Shown here: piece after piece, positions 60,232-64,000 of the stretch
How positions within the stretch are numbered: position 1 is the stretch's first letter
How the letters are laid out: each line of letters opens with the position of its first letter
Source: a bacterium
GTDB lineage: Bacteria; Armatimonadota; Abditibacteriia; Abditibacteriales; Abditibacteriaceae
Direction: 5' to 3'
DNA length: 64,000 nucleotides
Assembly (NCBI GenBank): GCA_004172935.1
Contig: SDZD01000019.1
Span: 1-64,000 of the forward strand
The notes under the pieces: model-generated
Seen by the model: the letters and a program-made list of their open reading frames with translations, nothing else
Told to the model about the DNA's origin: nothing
The model's database searches: none
Made by a program: the position numbers and the translations under genes

Positions 60232-61101
60232 ATGCCCATTGACTTACACGCTCATACAACGGCCTCTGACGGCACCTTTTCCCCGCGCGAACTGGTCGCG
60301 CACGCCAAAGAACTGGGGCTTAACGCCATCGCCATTTCCGACCACGACACCATCTTCGGCTGGGAAGAAGGTATCGAAGCCGGGCGCGAGTTGGGCGTGC
60401 GTGTGGTGCCAGCCATCGAGCTTTCGGTTTCGGACGAAAATGGCAAATTCCACTTGCTCGGTTTCTTTCCCAACCATACCAACCTCGAAGGCACTCAACT
60501 GGGCGAAGCCGTCAAAGAATTGCAGCGCGAACGTGACGAACGCAACACCCGCATCTATACGAACTTAGAAAAATTAGGCGTGCCCGTTTCACCGCAACGA
60601 GTTCGCGAAATCGCGGGTGGCGGCGCCCAAATCGGACGCCCGCACATCGCCAAAGCCATCATCGAACTCGGCAAAGCCACTTCGGTTCAGGACGCCTTCG
60701 ACAAATACCTCGACGCCAAAAGCCCAGCCTACTCCTCGAAAGCAGGCCTGACACCACGCGAAGCCGTCGCCCTCATCCACGACGCGGGCGGCATCGCCGT
60801 GTGGGCACACCCCACCCGCCAACCCTCGGAGCGAGCGGGCATCCTCGATTTCGATGAAGGCGCGGCACTCATACCCAAATGGATCGAATGGGGCGTGGAC
60901 GGCCTCGAAATCTACTACGGCGCCTACACCCCCGAAGAAGCCGCCTGGACTCTCGACATGAGCCTCCAATTCAACCTGCTCGGCACAGGTGGCAGCGACT
61001 TCCACGGCTCCACTAAACCCAACGTCCCTTTAGCCCAGGTCAACGGAGGCACAAGCGTCCCAGATGAGGTGCTGGAAAATCTCTTGAGTTGGCGTAAATA
61101 A
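60232..61101 (+). CDS. PHP domain phosphoesterase
   Basis: 289-residue PHP-fold metal-dependent phosphoesterase. Metal ligands are visible in order: DLHAHTTASDGTFSP, AISDHDTIFGWEEG, VPAIELS, HLLGFF, and late AVWAHPTR and GSDFHGSTKPN. The family (YciV/RNase AM-like and Trp-operon-linked TrpH) hydrolyses 3'-phosphoadenosine phosphates or short RNA; beside cysC, a role in disposing of PAP after PAPS use is reasonable but inferred. ATG 60232 is 10 bp after the cysC stop. It is followed by a strong bidirectional terminator. Confidence 0.9.
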   Translation: MPIDLHAHTTASDGTFSPRELVAHAKELGLNAIAISDHDTIFGWEEGIEAGRELGVRVVPAIELSVSDENGKFHLLGFFPNHTNLEGTQLGEAVKELQRERDERNTRIYTNLEKLGVPVSPQRVREIAGGGAQIGRPHIAKAIIELGKATSVQDAFDKYLDAKSPAYSSKAGLTPREAVALIHDAGGIAVWAHPTRQPSERAGILDFDEGAALIPKWIEWGVDGLEIYYGAYTPEEAAWTLDMSLQFNLLGTGGSDFHGSTKPNVPLAQVNGGTSVPDEVLENLLSWRK

Positions 61102-61102
61102 A

Positions 61103-61140
61103 AATCAAAAGGCGGCGATGTACATCGCCGCCTTTTGATT
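61103..61140. terminator. Bidirectional terminator between PHP and M48 genes
   Basis: An 18-bp perfect stem (aatcaaaaggcggcgatg and its complement) with a 2-base loop, flanked by A and T runs. It overlaps the M48 stop codon and serves both convergent genes. Confidence 0.95.
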
Positions 61141-62288
61141 TAAGCCTTGCCGTTGAGTTGGACTCGCCAGAAGAGGCGGCTGAAATTGCCCGCCCATTTC
61201 TCGCCGACTTGAGCGGGGGTTTGGACTCCGTTTAATTTGACGTCTTCAGCGGAAGGTGTCGCTATGGTTTGACCTCGGCCTGTCAGCGTACCATTACCCG
61301 TTGTGGCGATTTCATAGGCTTTGAGATCGGTTTTCCACAGGTCGTTCAAGCGTGTAGCCGCGCCCTGCGCGCGCGCTTTGCCATCGTCGGTTTTGACGAA
61401 TTCCAGCAAAGTCAGGGTATTCATCACCACGGCGAAGCGGTCGGCTTTATCAGCGACAGAGAACACAGCGCCGCCCTCGACATCACGAGGTGTGTAAGGA
61501 ATGTTTTCACGCTTCATTTGCCCCTGAACCGCTTCGGCCCGCTCATCCGAAGGCGGGTGAGTCGCGAAAATTCCAAGTTGAATATCGGGGCGGCGCATTT
61601 CCTGAGCTTGCAAACGCTGCATGAAGGTCACCAGAGCAGACGGGTTATAACCCGCTTTTTGCATCGTATCGACGGCGCTGGAATCGGCTTCTTTTTCGAG
61701 GTTCACACCATAGCCGTTCATGGCGCCGAGCAGAGCGAACTGCGAGAACTGCGCGACGTTGGCGCCGTTCTGTCCGCCCGCCAACATCGCGGCCATAGCA
61801 GCAAGGCTAATCAAACTCAGCTTTTTGGATTTGGCCTGCCCACGAAGCGCGTGTAAGCGCGCGTTGTGCCCCAACTCGTGCGCTAATACGCCTGCCAATT
61901 CGTCATCGGACGAAACAAAATCGGTTAAGCCCTTGAAGACGTAAACGTGACCGCCGGGGAGCGTAAATGCGTTGATGTCGGTGTTATCGACGATCTTTAC
62001 CGTGTAGGGAATATCGGGGCGGGTTGTCGCCGCGCCCAACTTTTTGACCATCAACTCGACTTTTTCCTGCAATGCTTTGTTGGCGGGCACCTTCAAATCA
62101 AGCATTTTGGTCGTCTTATCGCTTTCAAACTGTTTCACTCCCTCGTCGCCCATCTTGGCTTCGGAGGGCAGTACGCCCTTGGGAGGATTGTTGGGGTCAA
62201 GTTTTTCGGCGCGAGAAGCCGTCACCAACGGCGGCGCCATCAAGCAAAGCGCCATCAGGGGCAAAACAAAGGGACGGTAGACAAACAT
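61140..62288 (-). CDS. Secreted M48 family metalloprotease
   Basis: 382 residues with an N-terminal signal peptide (FVLPLMALCLMAPPLVTASRA). The HExxH motif is in VLAHELGHNARLHALRG, with the third ligand in EKEADSSAVDTMQKAGYNPSALVTFMQRL. These belong to the BepA/LoiP-like periplasmic M48 group that trims or quality-controls outer-membrane and envelope proteins. No TPR domain is attached. The ATG 62288 lies 1 bp from a terminator-like hairpin of the upstream gene, so translation may start at the internal ATG (residue 12) or the hairpin may gate it. Confidence 0.9.
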   Translation of the reverse strand: MFVYRPFVLPLMALCLMAPPLVTASRAEKLDPNNPPKGVLPSEAKMGDEGVKQFESDKTTKMLDLKVPANKALQEKVELMVKKLGAATTRPDIPYTVKIVDNTDINAFTLPGGHVYVFKGLTDFVSSDDELAGVLAHELGHNARLHALRGQAKSKKLSLISLAAMAAMLAGGQNGANVAQFSQFALLGAMNGYGVNLEKEADSSAVDTMQKAGYNPSALVTFMQRLQAQEMRRPDIQLGIFATHPPSDERAEAVQGQMKRENIPYTPRDVEGGAVFSVADKADRFAVVMNTLTLLEFVKTDDGKARAQGAATRLNDLWKTDLKAYEIATTGNGTLTGRGQTIATPSAEDVKLNGVQTPAQVGEKWAGNFSRLFWRVQLNGKA

Positions 62289-62289
62289 A

Positions 62290-62321
62290 AAAAGGCAAGC
62301 CGAATGAATGGCTTGCCTTTT
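62290..62321 (-). terminator. Terminator hairpin touching the M48 start codon
   Basis: A 12-bp perfect stem (aaaaggcaagcc/ggcttgcctttt) with an 8-base loop ends 1 bp before the M48 ATG on the minus strand. Its T-run runs into the start codon. It should end the transcript of the small gene at 62374, and if it formed in M48 mRNA it would cover the ribosome site. Confidence 0.8.
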
Positions 62322-62373
62322 GGACTTTCAATGGGAGGTCGCGGTTTCCCGCACTTTGCCATGAACTGAATAT

Positions 62374-62655
62374 TTACGCGCCATGCTTGTGGTGAACGCG
62401 GCCATTGTGCGGGTGATGATGCGTTTTCGCATGTCCCAGACAAACGAGCCACATCTCGTTGCTTTTCGACTCGGCGACGGGCAACTCGCCCGCAGTAGAA
62501 AGCGTTGTAATCGTGCGTTTAAGAAGCACCCATTCGCCCTCACATTCGGGGCATTCGGACACGATCTGCATCAAGTGGTTGGCATCGGTAGAGGAGAGTT
62601 CTTCCGTTCCAAAAGACATCAAATCAATCATCGCGCGGTGACTTGTCGGGTTCAT
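62374..62655 (-). CDS. Small zinc-finger-like protein, putative anti-sigma-factor-like
   Basis: 93 residues. MIDLMSFGTEELSSTDANHL and IVSECPECEGEWVLLKRTI resemble the zf-HC2 module of anti-sigma factors, with CxxC but with Ile in place of the usual His. A second Cys lies in WLVCLGHAKTHHHPHNGRVHHKHG, a His-rich tail that could bind metal. No transmembrane helix and no sigma-factor gene are adjacent, so a full anti-sigma role is unproven. aggaag precedes the ATG at 62655. The hairpin at 62290 ends it. Confidence 0.5.
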   Translation of the reverse strand: MNPTSHRAMIDLMSFGTEELSSTDANHLMQIVSECPECEGEWVLLKRTITTLSTAGELPVAESKSNEMWLVCLGHAKTHHHPHNGRVHHKHGA

Positions 62656-62907
62656 AATCTTCCTGCTGTATGAAAAGCAAAGTACCGCCGCGACGACATA
62701 ATTAGGCGCCCCGGCGAATGGGAGTAAAAAGCACCCCTTTTCAGTTCTTGACCGCCTAAGCGACGCACGAAATCAATAGTTAGTTCCCCAATACAGCGAT
62801 TTTAATGGCACCAACCGATAAAGGTGACAAGAGAAAGAACTATGAAATCACAGCGAATATAGTCGTCTCGCCCCCAGGTATGCCATTGAAAAACCTCAGA
62901 GGCTCGG

Positions 62908-63654
62908 TTAGTTGCCCCCAATTGCAATGTCGAGCCAAGGGGTGTTGGCATAATACCATTTCGACGTTCTCATCGACTTAGCGTGCCCATCGGCAAAGGC
63001 CAAAACACCAGTTTCAAGATGTCGGCTGTTAGGGGCAGCCCAGTCTTCGTTGGCGCTTTGAGCGTTACCATCCGTGGGGTCAACCAGAATCCATGAGGTT
63101 GGCTTCTGGGTAGTAGTCACGTAAGGCGGAGTCGCGCTGGCCGTGAGGCCACCATCGGCCAGAATAACCGTAGTCGCGGGCGACTGCACCGATGCCAATG
63201 ACGCACTGTTGTACATGAGATTGTACGAAGACAAGTAAGAATTATGGATGGGCTTGATGTAAGGAGCGGGCGGGTTAGGCATCGCCCACGCAGGAATAGC
63301 CGTCGAGTTGGTGTCGCTGGGGCACTGGAAAACCTGCGTGCTTTTTACGTAGGGTTGCAGCAATTGAGGCCACAAAATGGCTAATCCTGTGTTGCAAGCT
63401 CCTAGAGGCGCTCCCACGATGGTACAGGTCGTGCAGGGCGTGTAGCGCTCATCGTAATCCTGGGTGTATTGCATAATGCCCAACCCCAATTGCCTCACGT
63501 TGCTCAAGCAGGAAGTACGGCGGGCGTTCTCGCGCGCTCTGGCGAAAACGGGGAACAGAATAGCCGCCAAAATCGCGATGATAGCGATAACAACGAGAAG
63601 TTCTATAAGCGTAAACGCTTTTCTTGGAAGTCGAATGGTAAATGGATTGGTCAT
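62908..63654 (-). CDS. Prepilin-type secreted protein (DUF1559-like)
   Basis: 248 residues. [20 protein letters not shown] is a type IV prepilin peptidase site and hydrophobic helix. [20 protein letters not shown] then [20 protein letters not shown] is the DUF1559-like body typical of Armatimonadota and Abditibacteriota. The outer beta domain ends [12 protein letters not shown], the H-x9-DG family's end motif. Such proteins are processed by a type II/IV-like system and their role is unknown; many copies exist per genome. It is divergent from the next gene. Confidence 0.9.
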   Translation of the reverse strand: MTNPFTIRLPRKAFTLIELLVVIAIIAILAAILFPVFARARENARRTSCLSNVRQLGLGIMQYTQDYDERYTPCTTCTIVGAPLGACNTGLAILWPQLLQPYVKSTQVFQCPSDTNSTAIPAWAMPNPPAPYIKPIHNSYLSSYNLMYNSASLASVQSPATTVILADGGLTASATPPYVTTTQKPTSWILVDPTDGNAQSANEDWAAPNSRHLETGVLAFADGHAKSMRTSKWYYANTPWLDIAIGGN

Positions 63655-63815
63655 TGTACGCCCCGGTTGTTACTAAAATGTAAGCGAGCAGAGTATGTCT
63701 GAGACGAATCTAAATGTATATAGGCGAAATCTCCTATTGTTTCTCAGCATTTTCTTAATGCCAGCCCTCTCAGGTTCACTTATGCGCTCAGGTTGGCTCA
63801 CGCGACACTAGAAGC

Positions 63816-64000
63816 GTGTCACTCCTTGCCTTCATCGGCGGCACCGGCTTCGACTTGCGCGGCGCCGATTCGCCGTTTTCCTCTCCCACCGATTCCGTCA
63901 TCAACACGCGCTTTGGCCCGGCCTCGGTCACACGCGCCTTTCTCGATGCGCAAGAAATCGCCTTCCTGCACCGCCACGCGCGCCCCGATAACCCAACCGT
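63816..64000 (+). CDS. MTA/purine nucleoside phosphorylase family, 5' part
   Basis: The gene starts at GTG 63816 and runs off the right edge (61 codons seen). The peptide MSLLAFIGGTGFDLRGADSP starts like the IGGSGL-type phosphate loop of 5'-methylthioadenosine phosphorylase, and EIAFLHRHARPDNPT matches the FLPRHGRxHxxxP substrate segment. It would act in methionine salvage or purine recovery. Whether it is MTAP or another PNP subtype cannot be decided from this part. Confidence 0.75.
   Translation, partial: MSLLAFIGGTGFDLRGADSPFSSPTDSVINTRFGPASVTRAFLDAQEIAFLHRHARPDNPT

Overview
The window looks like chromosomal DNA from a bacterium of the Armatimonadota/Abditibacteriota group. The main clue is the secreted prepilin at 62908-63654, whose N-terminal stretch (cleavage motif, then [10 protein letters not shown], a CLSN box, a QYTQDYDE box and a late ADGH motif) is the DUF1559-like type that is abundant in those phyla and in Planctomycetes. 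Stand-alone McsA/McsB, the many one- or two-gene transcription units and the mixed housekeeping content agree with this. The phylum is inferred; there is no rRNA or tRNA gene in the window to settle it.

Layout. 0-8 kb: a transposase fragment at the left edge, two Uma2-type nuclease genes, a 713-bp tandem duplication of a DUF4336 gene, an MFS exporter, a gene with a damaged 3' end, and a flotillin/NfeD-like membrane-domain operon. 7.7-14.5 kb: ilvE, mcsA-mcsB-CDGSH, coaX, a GT-C membrane glycosyltransferase and a dus gene. 14.5-20 kb, mostly minus: a DUF4239 membrane protein, a 979-residue SMC/RecF-like ATPase and rimO. 20-27.4 kb, plus: a Flp pilin, tyrS, a SUFU-domain protein, a GspE-like protein without a working P-loop, a Xer recombinase with an AT-hook insert, a double-domain KaiC-like ATPase and an acyl-ACP desaturase. 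27.4-33.3 kb, minus: a response regulator, a MoxR ATPase, a relic of a GxxExxY gene, a metallophosphoesterase, a Q/G-repeat membrane protein and a peptidoglycan-binding protein. 33.5-35.4 kb: a secreted helical-bundle plus tachylectin-propeller protein. 35.5-41.2 kb, minus: pncA, pncB and a very large CpaF ATPase with a duplicated N-terminal domain. 41.5-50.7 kb: an FAD-dependent lipoprotein, M42 peptidase, GH53 galactanase, a divergent NmrA-type reductase/HxlR pair, a divergent PhyH dioxygenase/AraC pair and a NUDIX unit. 50.7-58.1 kb, minus: YyaL/SSP411, ruvX, prfA, DUF1385 and a secreted alanine-rich protein. 58.3-64 kb: the TIGR02587/TIGR02588 membrane pair, cysC, a PHP phosphoesterase, M48 protease, a small zinc-finger-like protein, the prepilin and the start of a nucleoside phosphorylase.

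Systems. Pieces of a Tad/type IVc pilus are scattered rather than clustered: flp at 20.1 kb, the degenerate GspE-like protein at 22.2 kb and the enlarged CpaF at 35.5 kb. The most unusual items are the two-headed CpaF, the catalytically dead GspE homologue, the lectin-propeller protein whose helical N-terminus recalls pore-forming toxins, the AT-hook Xer recombinase and four long extragenic inverted repeats whose arms differ mainly by transitions. Strong bidirectional terminators separate most convergent units. No CRISPR array, prophage, rRNA or tRNA was seen.
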